Assembly: GCF_016100455.1 (NCBI RefSeq)
Contig: NZ_JACFSK010000001.1
Location: 1,860,001 to 1,924,000 of the forward strand
Length of the DNA: 64,000 nucleotides
Source of the DNA: Bartonella sp. M0283
GTDB taxonomy: Bacteria > Pseudomonadota > Alphaproteobacteria > Rhizobiales > Rhizobiaceae
Direction of reading: 5' to 3'
Part shown: in pieces, positions 9,563-17,832 of the stretch
How positions within the stretch are numbered: position 1 is the stretch's first letter
Layout of the letters: every line of letters begins with the position of its first letter
Made by a program: the position numbers and the translations under genes
Notes under the pieces: model-generated
Told to the model about the DNA's origin: nothing
The model's database searches: none
What the model saw: only the letters and a program-made list of their open reading frames with translations

Positions 9563-10285
9563 CTATTTTTCAGTTTTTTCGTCTGCACCAACCTTATAGG
9601 TCGTATCATCGCGCGGACGATCTGTGCTCAAATATGTACCGGTCATGATATAGTGCAATGCCTCGGCAATATTGGTTGCGTGATCGCCAATGCGCTCGAT
9701 ATTTTTGGCGCAAAATAACAAATGCGTGCAAGCGGTAATATTGCGCGGATCTTCCATCATATAAGTGAGGAGCTCGCGAAACAGCGACGTATACATAGCG
9801 TCAATTTCTTCATCCCTGTTACGCACGGCATCAATCCGTTCAAGCGAGCGGCTTGCATAAGCGTCCAAAACTTCCTTGAGCTGATTAAGTGTCAATGTCG
9901 CGAATGATTGCAGGCCATGATATAGGCTCGCCGGTTGCCGGCTTTCGACAATCGCGGCCGCCCTTTTTGCAATGTTTTTGCCCATATCGCCAACGCGTTC
10001 CAAATCAGCTGCAATGCGCATTGCACCGATAATTTCGCGCAAATCCACCGCCATTGGCTGACGTTTGGCAATAATTGCCACCGACTTTTCGTCAATTTCG
10101 CGTTCGGTTTCATCAAGAAACATATCATCGGAAATGACTTTTTTAGCGAGCTTCAGATCATTATTCACGACAGCATTGACTGCTTCTTCGATCATCTCGC
10201 TGGCAAAAGTTCCCATTTTGGCAATTTTTGCTTCAAGGTAGCCCAACTCCTCATCGAATGAACGGACGGTATGATTGATTGGCAT
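9563..10285 (-). CDS. phoU: Phosphate transport regulator PhoU
   Basis: Cytoplasmic helical-bundle protein that connects the Pst transporter with the PhoR kinase and limits phosphate uptake. The 240 residues contain the two PhoU repeats, with metal-binding-type motifs such as DMGKNIAKRA near residue 100 and IERIGDHATNIAE near 196. ATG at 10285 follows AGGGAG. It is the last gene of the pst operon, 17 bases after pstB. The usual following gene phoB is absent from this position. Confidence 0.95.
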   Translation of the reverse strand: MPINHTVRSFDEELGYLEAKIAKMGTFASEMIEEAVNAVVNNDLKLAKKVISDDMFLDETEREIDEKSVAIIAKRQPMAVDLREIIGAMRIAADLERVGDMGKNIAKRAAAIVESRQPASLYHGLQSFATLTLNQLKEVLDAYASRSLERIDAVRNRDEEIDAMYTSLFRELLTYMMEDPRNITACTHLLFCAKNIERIGDHATNIAEALHYIMTGTYLSTDRPRDDTTYKVGADEKTEK

Positions 10286-10302
10286 AAGCGTGCTCCCTGA
10301 AT

Positions 10303-11061
10303 TTAACCGAAACGACCGGTAATATAATCTTGTGTACGTTGCTCTTTTGGCGATGTGAACATCATCTCGGTTTCGCCTACTTCAACCAGATCTCCCAGAT
10401 GGAACATCGCCGTATATTGCGAAACGCGTGCAGCCTGCTGCATTGAATGGGTAACGATAACAATCGTAAAATTCTCGCGCAAATCATCAATCAATTCTTC
10501 AATGCGCGCCGTTGCAATCGGGTCGAGTGCGGAACATGGTTCATCCATCAAGATCACTTCCGGGCTGACCGCAATAGCGCGTGCAATGCACAAGCGTTGT
10601 TGTTGTCCACCGGAAAGACCGGTTCCGGCATCGTTCAACCGGTCTTTTACCTCATCGAACAAACCGGCCTTGACAAGGCTTTGCTCAACAACCGTATCAA
10701 GTTCCTTGCGTGATTTGGCAAGTCCATGAATACGCGGCCCATAAGCGACATTCTCGTATATGGACTTCGGAAAAGGATTGGGCTTTTGAAAGACCATGCC
10801 AACACGTGCACGCAATTCCACAACGTCGATGTCGGGATCATAAATATCCTGCCCGTCAAGAGTGATAAGGCCGGTGACTTTTGCCCCGTCAATTGTATCA
10901 TTCATACGATTGAGACAGCGCAGAAACGTTGACTTCCCGCAACCGGACGGGCCAATCAGTGCCATAACCTGATGTTCGGGAATATCAAGGCTGACACCAT
11001 GCAAAGCTTCTTTGGCGCCATAAAACACTTTGACATCCTGACCACGCATCTTGATTTTCAT
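10303..11061 (-). CDS. pstB: Phosphate ABC transporter ATP-binding protein PstB
   Basis: ATPase of the high-affinity phosphate importer. Of 252 residues, Walker A GPSGCGKS is at 37-44, the signature LSGGQ at 149-153, and Walker B ILMDEP at 170-175 with the catalytic glutamate. PhoU-PstB-PstA-PstC form the inner-membrane machine fed by PstS. It lies 68 bases after pstA in the same operon. Confidence 0.97.
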   Translation of the reverse strand: MKIKMRGQDVKVFYGAKEALHGVSLDIPEHQVMALIGPSGCGKSTFLRCLNRMNDTIDGAKVTGLITLDGQDIYDPDIDVVELRARVGMVFQKPNPFPKSIYENVAYGPRIHGLAKSRKELDTVVEQSLVKAGLFDEVKDRLNDAGTGLSGGQQQRLCIARAIAVSPEVILMDEPCSALDPIATARIEELIDDLRENFTIVIVTHSMQQAARVSQYTAMFHLGDLVEVGETEMMFTSPKEQRTQDYITGRFG

Positions 11062-11129
11062 TATCGACCTAATCCTATTTCGTCTTGAGCCAGAACGGGC
11101 TCGCTAAATCAATATGTTCAACTTTTATT

Positions 11130-12422
11130 CTACCAGCGCCGTTCAAATTTACGGCGCAGCAATACTGCGGCTATATTCATGATAGCGAGAAACGCCATCA
11201 AAATGATGATTGCTCCGAATGTGCGTTCATTAAAGGCACGTTCCGGTTCATTTGCCCACATGTAAATTTGGACCGGAAGGGCTGTTGCGGGTTCCATCGG
11301 GGTTGCCGGATAATTTGCAACAAAGGCGACCATACCGATCAATAAAAGTGGCGCTGTTTCCCCCAAAGCCCTTGCAAGACCCAGAATTGTACCGGTAAGA
11401 ATTCCAGGCAAGGCAAGCGGCAAAACATGACCAAAAATCGTTTGCGTTTTTGATGCACCAAGTCCCAACGCTGCATCCCGTATTGAAGGTGGAACCGCCC
11501 GCAAAGCGGCACGCGTTGCAATAATAATGGTTGGCAGCGTCATGAGCGTTAATACGAGCCCCCCGACAATTGACGAGGCGCGCGGCAGATGCAGAAAATT
11601 AATAAAAATGGAAAGCCCCAACAAGCCGAAAACAATAGACGGCACAGCTGCAAGATTATTGATGTTCACCTCTATTATATCATTGAACCTGCTGCGGCGG
11701 GCAAATTCTTCAAGATAAATGGCTGTTGCAACTCCAATCGGCAAAGACAATATCAACACGATTGCCATCATATAAGCCGAACCGATAATGGCAACGCCAA
11801 GTCCTGACGTTTCCGGCCGGCTTGAAGCCCCGAATGTGAAAAGCCCTTTATTGAAAGCTTTATGCAATGTGCCGTCGGAAGCGAGTTTTTCCATCCACCC
11901 GATCTGGCGATTGGTGACCTTACGATTCTGTTCGGGAACAGAAAGGTCGATCTGCCCTTTGAAAGCAGAATCGATATCGGCAGCGGCTAATACATCAATA
12001 GTGCGGGTTTTACCGATATAATCGGGATGCTCAATAAGAAGCTTACGTATTTCAACACGCACACCACCTGAAATCATGCGGTTGAGTTCACGCATTGCAC
12101 CATGGTTATTCTTATCAACGCCAAGCTTGTCTGCGAGAGTATTGCGCACAAGCAGCGGATAATTTGCAGTAATGAGAACTTTGGGATTTGTGAGCCGCTC
12201 GCCTTTCGGGTCAATAATCTGTTCATCGAAATAGACAGGCAAGGTCATCGTTGTCTGTTGAAAGGCACTCAAACCTTGAGCGATAATTGACCACAAAAGA
12301 ATAACGAGAAATAAAAGCCCGACCCCGATTGCTAAAAGCCCATAGGCGCGGAAACGCCGTTCCGCCCGATAACGGCGCTTTAAACCGATGTCGCGTCTTG
12401 GCGTTTGAACAACGTTACTCAT
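11130..12422 (-). CDS. pstA: Phosphate ABC transporter permease PstA
   Basis: Inner-membrane channel subunit of the phosphate importer. The 430-residue length reflects the alphaproteobacterial form, in which an N-terminal transmembrane segment (about 27-50) is followed by a large periplasmic region (about 55-205, resembling the DUF3333 domain) before the transport permease core. The EAA-type loop is near residue 320 (LGASKTQTIFGHVLPLALPG). Its ATG overlaps the pstC stop by four bases, indicating translational coupling. Confidence 0.95.
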   Translation of the reverse strand: MSNVVQTPRRDIGLKRRYRAERRFRAYGLLAIGVGLLFLVILLWSIIAQGLSAFQQTTMTLPVYFDEQIIDPKGERLTNPKVLITANYPLLVRNTLADKLGVDKNNHGAMRELNRMISGGVRVEIRKLLIEHPDYIGKTRTIDVLAAADIDSAFKGQIDLSVPEQNRKVTNRQIGWMEKLASDGTLHKAFNKGLFTFGASSRPETSGLGVAIIGSAYMMAIVLILSLPIGVATAIYLEEFARRSRFNDIIEVNINNLAAVPSIVFGLLGLSIFINFLHLPRASSIVGGLVLTLMTLPTIIIATRAALRAVPPSIRDAALGLGASKTQTIFGHVLPLALPGILTGTILGLARALGETAPLLLIGMVAFVANYPATPMEPATALPVQIYMWANEPERAFNERTFGAIIILMAFLAIMNIAAVLLRRKFERRW

Positions 12423-13903
12423 TCATATTGTTCCCTATATTTACGCACAATATAAAGCGCAAAAACATTCATCAACAGTGTCAGTACAAAGAGTGTCATA
12501 CCGAGGGCGAATGCAACCAATGTCTGCGGCGAATTGAATTCGAGGTCGCCGGTGAGCTGATTGACGATTTTTACTGTCATCGTTGTCATGGCCTCGAACG
12601 GATTAAGGGTCAGATTTGCAGCAACACCGGCTGCAAGAACCACAATCATCGTCTCGCCGATAGCCCGTGATGCGGTGAGCAACACTGCACCCACAATTCC
12701 AGGTAAAGCTGCCGGAAGGACAACCTTTTTAATGGTTTCCGACTGCGTAGCTCCAAGCCCGTATGAACCATCACGCAAAGCCTGTGGTACCGCCGATATA
12801 ATATCATCGGAAAGCGAGGATACAAAAGGTATCAACATAATTCCCATGACAAGGCCTGCGGTCAAAATGCTTTGCGACATAATGAAACCTTGTCCGCCAG
12901 CAATGGCAATTGAAAGGTCCCGCAAGAACGGCCCGACAGTAACCAGAGCGAAAAACCCGTAAACAATTGTCGGAATACCGGCCAGAACCTCCAATAGCGG
13001 TTTGATAATTGCACGTACACGGCGGGAAGCATATTCCGACATGTATATTGCCGCAAAAAGCCCGACCGGAACCGCAAAAATCATTGAAACCAAGGCAATA
13101 TAAAGCGTGCCGGCCAAAAGCGGCAGCAAACCGAATTGCCCGACAGCACCGGCTGAACCGCTTGCGCTGAAACGCGGGTCCCAAACAGTACCGAAAAAGA
13201 AATTCGACAACGGCACAACTTTAAAAAAACTGATTGTTTGGAACAGCATTGAAAAGAAAATGCCGATGGTTGCAAGAATGGCCACGATAGAGGCAATAAC
13301 GAGGCCGACAAACACCATCTTCTCGACTTTGTTGCGGGCGCGTTTTTTCTCGCCCACACCCAAAATACCAGAAAACAGGCCGACGATTGCAATAACCAAT
13401 GTGACAATCAAACAATAGAAATGGGACTTCGTTGCCCCCTTATACCAGTCTATCGCAACCGGAATAAGGCTATCTGCTCCCTCACTCGGCAGCATAATGC
13501 CTTTTTTTGCCATATCATCGCTTATTGTTTTATAAGTGAGCGGAGATGCCGGACGATTAAGATCAAGATCTGCAATGTCGGTTTTGGCGGTCGAAAAAGC
13601 GCGGGTAAGACTGTCAACCGTGCTTAATGCCAAACTGTGATTTAACGTCTCTCCGCTTTTTACAATTTCAGTCAATCCGGTCGAAGCGCGTTCTTCAAGA
13701 TAGACAGCACTTCCCAATTCCCACAATATAAGAACGAGAAAAGCGGGAACGACCGTCAGCAAAAATGTCCACCAGCCAAAATAATATGGCCGCGAATGCA
13801 ATTTTTTACCTTGTTTTTCGATTGAAGCGGCACGCTTTCCCGAAATGATAAACCCGGCTATGCCAAGAGCAAAAATAACCAAGACTAATAGTGATATGGA
13901 CAT
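12419..13903 (-). CDS. pstC: Phosphate ABC transporter permease PstC
   Basis: Partner permease of PstA. The protein has 494 residues, longer than the roughly 320 of E. coli PstC because of an extra membrane-anchored N-terminal region with a periplasmic stretch before residue 160. The permease core follows, with the EAA-type loop LGATQSETIKKVVLPAALPG near 410. ATG at 13903 lies 56 bases after the pstS stop, with a terminator-like hairpin between them. Confidence 0.95.
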   Translation of the reverse strand: MSISLLVLVIFALGIAGFIISGKRAASIEKQGKKLHSRPYYFGWWTFLLTVVPAFLVLILWELGSAVYLEERASTGLTEIVKSGETLNHSLALSTVDSLTRAFSTAKTDIADLDLNRPASPLTYKTISDDMAKKGIMLPSEGADSLIPVAIDWYKGATKSHFYCLIVTLVIAIVGLFSGILGVGEKKRARNKVEKMVFVGLVIASIVAILATIGIFFSMLFQTISFFKVVPLSNFFFGTVWDPRFSASGSAGAVGQFGLLPLLAGTLYIALVSMIFAVPVGLFAAIYMSEYASRRVRAIIKPLLEVLAGIPTIVYGFFALVTVGPFLRDLSIAIAGGQGFIMSQSILTAGLVMGIMLIPFVSSLSDDIISAVPQALRDGSYGLGATQSETIKKVVLPAALPGIVGAVLLTASRAIGETMIVVLAAGVAANLTLNPFEAMTTMTVKIVNQLTGDLEFNSPQTLVAFALGMTLFVLTLLMNVFALYIVRKYREQYE

Positions 13904-13925
13904 TCCATTTTCCGGTTTTATTTCA

Positions 13926-13951
13926 AAAATAACGCGGGAATTTCCCGCGTT
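13926..13951 (-). terminator. Intra-operon hairpin between pstS and pstC
   Basis: AACGCGGG/CCCGCGTT stem with a short loop, followed on the minus strand by ATTTTTG. It sits directly after the pstS stop and looks like a leaky terminator. This would give more pstS than pstCAB-phoU mRNA, a common arrangement for binding-protein genes. Confidence 0.75.
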
Positions 13952-13959
13952 TGCTCACT

Positions 13960-15009
13960 TCATTTGTCAATTGACATGACAGTTCCACTCTCGAAAGCGG
14001 CCCTTTGCGCTTCCCGTTCGCTATCAGGAGCGGGAATGAGGCCATAATCAGCAAGTGGACCATCCGGTCCGATCATCTGGTCAGACAAGAAAAATTCGAT
14101 ATAGTCTCTCATGCCCGGAATAACCCCCAAATGGGCTTTCTTGACATAAAAAAACAGCGGACGGGAAACGAGATACTTTCCGCTCGAAATCGTGTCAACA
14201 TTGGGAGTAACACCATTAACGGTAGCAAGTTGTAGCTTGTCGGCATTATTTTCATAAAATGCCAGTCCGAAAACGCCTATCCCTGTTTTATTCGACATGA
14301 CACGTGCAAGGGTTTCCGAATAGTCACCATCAATATCAATAGCCCTGCCATCCTTGCGAATACTTATACAAGCGGCGGTGACTGCCTTGTCATCCATCGA
14401 AAGAGTTTTCATGCTTTCGGCTGCACCACTTTGTTTGCAGCCTTCAGCCATCAATTTCTCCTCGAAGACTTCTCTTGTGCCATGTTTTTCGCCGGGGATA
14501 TATGCGTTGATCTCCCAATCGGGTAATTTCGGGTCAATCTCGTTCCATTTTTTATAAGTGTTGGCAACAAGCTTCCCCTCAACAACGATTTTTGCTGCCA
14601 ATGCCTTATAAACATCGACTGGTGTCAAATCGACGTTAGGACCATGAATATCGCTTGCAAAAACAATCCCGTCATAGCCGATGCGGACTTCTTCGACTTC
14701 GGTGACACCAGCATCAAAACAGGCTTTCAATTCCGTATTTTTCATCGGTCGGGAAGCATTGGCAATATCAATGGTATTGTCACTGATACCGCGGCAAAAT
14801 TCTTTTATACCTGCACCTGAACCACCCGATTCGATAACAGGTGTACGATAATTGGTAAAAATTTCACCGAATGTTTCCGCAACTATCTTGGCATAGGGTA
14901 AAACTGTCGATGAGCCGGACACTTGAATATAATCGCGCGCATTAGCGGTGCTGCAAGAACAGGCTGTAACCAGTACCAGGCCCGCAACTGTTGAAAGCAA
15001 TCTGCTCAT
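13960..15009 (-). CDS. pstS: Phosphate-binding protein PstS
   Basis: Periplasmic phosphate receptor delivering substrate to PstCAB. I use ATG 15009 (349 residues), seven bases after AGGAG; a TTG frame six codons earlier would put that site inside the gene. The N-terminal hydrophobic segment ends in VTAC, which fits a lipobox, while STANA/RDY could serve as a signal peptidase I site; the processing route is uncertain. The phosphate-binding loop VSGSSTVLPYA follows near residue 33, then SGGSGAGIKEF. First gene of pstSCAB-phoU. Confidence 0.93.
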   Translation of the reverse strand: MSRLLSTVAGLVLVTACSCSTANARDYIQVSGSSTVLPYAKIVAETFGEIFTNYRTPVIESGGSGAGIKEFCRGISDNTIDIANASRPMKNTELKACFDAGVTEVEEVRIGYDGIVFASDIHGPNVDLTPVDVYKALAAKIVVEGKLVANTYKKWNEIDPKLPDWEINAYIPGEKHGTREVFEEKLMAEGCKQSGAAESMKTLSMDDKAVTAACISIRKDGRAIDIDGDYSETLARVMSNKTGIGVFGLAFYENNADKLQLATVNGVTPNVDTISSGKYLVSRPLFFYVKKAHLGVIPGMRDYIEFFLSDQMIGPDGPLADYGLIPAPDSEREAQRAAFESGTVMSIDK

Positions 15010-15150
15010 CCACGCACTCCTGGACAACCGGCAGCTTTTTTTAACAAGACTAACAATGGATTGTTATTTCTCTCATAATGCTTGTTACAGTTTCTGACGA
15101 ATACCTCATACAGTCTAAAGCTATTTTTGACTATCTTAATATTGGCTTTT

Positions 15151-16089
15151 TCAACCTTTTAATTTGTTTTCCACATGATCCCAGAAGATTTTTGCAGCAT
15201 CGGCACCACCAAAACGTTTCAATTCGCGCACCCCTGTTGGCGAAGTAACGTTGATTTCGGTCATATAGTTTCCGATAACGTCGATCCCCACAAGAATAAG
15301 ACCGCGTTTTTTCAAAGACGGGCCAATCCGTTCGCAAATTTCAAGGTCGCGGCGGGTTAATTCCGTTTTCTCTGCCCGTCCGCCAATATGCATATTGGAA
15401 CGGGCATCGGTCGAGGCTGCAACGCGATTGATGGCTCCCACGGCCTCTCCGTCAATCAATATGATGCGCTTGTCGCCGGCACTCACATCTTTCAGATAAC
15501 GTTGCACGACAAAAGCTTCCGGATAAAGCTCGTTGAACATTTCAAGGAGCGAACCGAGATTTTTGTCGTCCTTTTTCAAAAGAAAAACCCCTGCCCCGCC
15601 ATTTCCATAAAGTGGTTTGATAATAATATCGCCAAATTCGGAGCGAAAATGATTGACCTCGTTGGCGTCACGCGTAATGAGCGTCTCCGGCATCAAATCG
15701 GGAAATTCGGTAACAAAGAGTTTTTCAGGACTATTGCGTACCCAATTCGGATCATTGACGACCAAAGTCTTATCCATTATCCGTTCAAGAATATGCGTGG
15801 TCGTGATATAATTCATGTCGAATGGTGGATCCTGCCTAAGCAGCACAACATCCATCTGTTGAAGTGGTGTGCGCTTAGCCTCACCCAATTCGTAATAATT
15901 GTTTTCCTCGTCACGCACTTTCAACGCTTCGATACGGGCGGTCACTTCGCCATTGAGCATAGAAAGCCGGTCGGGTGTATAATGGAACAGTTCGTGTCCC
16001 CGCCTTTGCGCCTCCAATGCCAGAGCAAATGTTGTATCTCCCTTGATATGGATGGTCGAGATATGATCCATCTGGATAGCTATTTTCAT
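15151..16089 (-). CDS. gshB: Glutathione synthetase
   Basis: ATP-grasp enzyme joining gamma-glutamylcysteine and glycine, the last step of glutathione synthesis. The 312 residues match the family length (about 315). Recognisable segments are [18 protein letters not shown] at the N-terminus, [14 protein letters not shown] near 159 for ATP binding, and [18 protein letters not shown] near 284. ATG at 16089 follows GAGG. It is divergent from the ThiF-like gene. No gshA is in the window. Confidence 0.96.
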   Translation of the reverse strand: MKIAIQMDHISTIHIKGDTTFALALEAQRRGHELFHYTPDRLSMLNGEVTARIEALKVRDEENNYYELGEAKRTPLQQMDVVLLRQDPPFDMNYITTTHILERIMDKTLVVNDPNWVRNSPEKLFVTEFPDLMPETLITRDANEVNHFRSEFGDIIIKPLYGNGGAGVFLLKKDDKNLGSLLEMFNELYPEAFVVQRYLKDVSAGDKRIILIDGEAVGAINRVAASTDARSNMHIGGRAEKTELTRRDLEICERIGPSLKKRGLILVGIDVIGNYMTEINVTSPTGVRELKRFGGADAAKIFWDHVENKLKG

Positions 16090-16187
16090 AAGATTTGCCT
16101 CATATAATCAAAGCGGGTAATCAAAGCGGGCTGGTCAATTGTACCATGAGTCACTAGATAGGAATGAAATATGACAAGGGTTAAGGC

Positions 16188-16955
16188 ATGACGCAAGCAC
16201 CAGACGAAAAATTAAACAAGGAAGAAATAGAGCGCTATGCACGCCACATTCTTTTGCCGGAAATCGGTGGTGCCGGTCAACAGAAACTTAAAGCTGCAAA
16301 AGTGCTGGTTGTCGGTGCAGGTGGGCTTGGAGCGCCGGTCTTAACCTATCTTGCGGCCGCCGGTGTCGGCACTCTCGGCATTATTGACGATGATGTAGTT
16401 TCGCTTTCAAACCTGCAACGGCAGGTTATCCACAAAACTTCGGCAATCGGCGAAAAAAAGACTAAAAGTGCTGCCGAAACGCTCGAAGCGATCAACCCGT
16501 ACGTGAAACTCGACCTTTACCCTTTAAGACTAACAGAAGAAAATGCTGCCGAAATTATCGGCAAATACGATCTTGTCATTGATGGTTCGGATAATTTCAC
16601 CACCCGTTATCTTCTCGCCGATAGCTGCGAAAATTTGAAAAAACCGCTTGTCAGCGGTGCAATCGGGCGTTTTGACGGCTCTTTAACGGTCCTCATGCCT
16701 TATCTTGGCGGTGAACACCCCTCCTATCGCGATCTCTTTCCGACCCCGCCGCCCAAAGGTGTTATACCAACATGTGCAGAAGCCGGCGTCATCGGTGCTC
16801 TTCCCGGTGTTATCGGTTCATTACAAGCCATGGAAGCCATAAAAATCATCACCGGTTGCGGTGAACCGCTTATCGGAAGGCTGCTCCTTTACGACGGGTT
16901 ATCAGCCCGTTTCGAGACAATCCGCTATAAAAAAAGAGCCTCGACACAAAAATAA
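16188..16955 (+). CDS. ThiF/MoeB/HesA-family adenylyltransferase (E1-like)
   Basis: E1-like enzyme that adenylates the C-terminal glycine of a ubiquitin-like sulfur carrier (MoaD or ThiS type). Nucleotide-binding GAGGLG is at 43-48, IIDDD at 65-69 and DGSDNFTTR at 132-140. The conserved cysteine is Cys196 in PTCAEAGV. The protein has 255 residues, near the 249 of E. coli MoeB. The CxxC pair expected near PSYRDLF (179-185) is missing, so the structural zinc site of classic MoeB appears lost. ATG 16188 follows AAGGG. No moaD, thiS or sulfurtransferase gene is adjacent, so the partner is unknown. Confidence 0.88.
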   Translation: MTQAPDEKLNKEEIERYARHILLPEIGGAGQQKLKAAKVLVVGAGGLGAPVLTYLAAAGVGTLGIIDDDVVSLSNLQRQVIHKTSAIGEKKTKSAAETLEAINPYVKLDLYPLRLTEENAAEIIGKYDLVIDGSDNFTTRYLLADSCENLKKPLVSGAIGRFDGSLTVLMPYLGGEHPSYRDLFPTPPPKGVIPTCAEAGVIGALPGVIGSLQAMEAIKIITGCGEPLIGRLLLYDGLSARFETIRYKKRASTQK

Positions 16956-17115
16956 AAACGCTGTTTGTCTTGTTTAAAACAATGCCTTGTTCTTTTAAAA
17001 CAACGCCTCTTGAAGCACTATTTTTAGCCGCGTCTTTCCAACTCTGTCATTCTAGCCCTGTCTTTCTAGTAAAGTCGGGCTATTTTGAATGTCGGGACCA
17101 GTTATTCTAAAAGGA
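16956..17115. repeat. Short degenerate tandem repeats after the ThiF-like gene
   Basis: A 15-base word TTTAAAACAA(T/C)GCCT occurs at 16973-16987 and 16994-17008 (period 21). A 14-base unit occurs in tandem at 17042-17055 and 17056-17069, differing at two or three positions. No gene is visible. The pattern looks like replication slippage in unconstrained DNA. Confidence 0.65.
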
Positions 17116-17349
17116 CTATTTCTGTTTGTCGGTCGACAAATTATCGGAAGCAATGTTCTTTTCCAATAATGGGCTGTCGGAATCTGATAATGGACCGTTA
17201 TAATCTTCAAGATTACCCGCATCGAGAAGCGTTTCATTGGTTTTATAGGCATTGCCATCCGGCATGGTGTCGTGACGGCGCTCATGTCTATTTTCTGGCC
17301 TGTTCTTATGATCAGACGACTTATGCCCATCTTTATGTGTTTTTGTCAT
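17116..17349 (-). CDS. Small hydrophilic protein of unknown function
   Basis: I do not recognise this 77-residue product. It is highly charged and polar, rich in Lys, His, Asp, Asn and Ser, and has no hydrophobic segment, cysteine or signal peptide; residues 1-30 are basic with several histidines and residues 40-65 acidic. Support for translation is a clear AGGAG at 17359-17363, nine bases before ATG. It lies alone between the ThiF-like gene and yejF, flanked by degenerate short repeats. The opposite strand carries an overlapping 154-codon frame without comparable signals. It is probably a cytosolic, perhaps disordered, protein. Confidence 0.5.
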   Translation of the reverse strand: MTKTHKDGHKSSDHKNRPENRHERRHDTMPDGNAYKTNETLLDAGNLEDYNGPLSDSDSPLLEKNIASDNLSTDKQK

Positions 17350-17832
17350 AATGTCTTTCTCCTGAAAGTCTCACAGCTAAAAGACATTGAGCGGATAAAA
17401 AACTTTTCAAGGCTTCAGGCTTTATTTCGCTCACAGGCTCGGATGCTCTTTCATAACTTCGGCAAAACACCTCCGACGATTGCCGGTTTTGAAAGCCGTA
17501 AATCCTCCCTTATGTGCATTGTTGAACAAAAAGATAATTTTGATAATTGTTATTTCTTGAAGCTATTCCAGCCAAGTGACGCACTATTGCCTCGGCGTTT
17601 CTGCGGATGTTTTATTGCCCTGATTTTTATTTCACTCAAACAAAACACAAGAAAATTTCAAAATATGAGAAAGCAGAGGTTCGACCAATTAGATAACTTT
17701 GTCACTCGAAAAACTGGACGATCTAAAACTGGTTAACCAAAAAACTTGGCCACTAAAAAAACCGGCCGATCGTTTTTGTTAAGCAGACATAGAATTTTCG
17801 CTTTGCTTGCCCGCGTTCAAGCTTGATAAATA
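17350..17832. other. Noncoding gap with degenerate repeats before the yejF end
   Basis: A plus-strand frame covers much of it but has no supporting start signal. Near its right end, AAACTGG-like words recur at 17711, 17726, 17742 (AAACTTGG) and 17759 (AAACCGG), spaced 15-17 bases with A-rich spacers, a decayed tandem array. An 8-bp inverted repeat at 17821-17838 overlaps the yejF stop but has no T tail. Confidence 0.55.

Noticed and set aside
17272..17736. 154-codon plus-strand frame opposite the small protein
   Set aside because: Weaker start context than the minus-strand ORF and runs into the degenerate repeat array.
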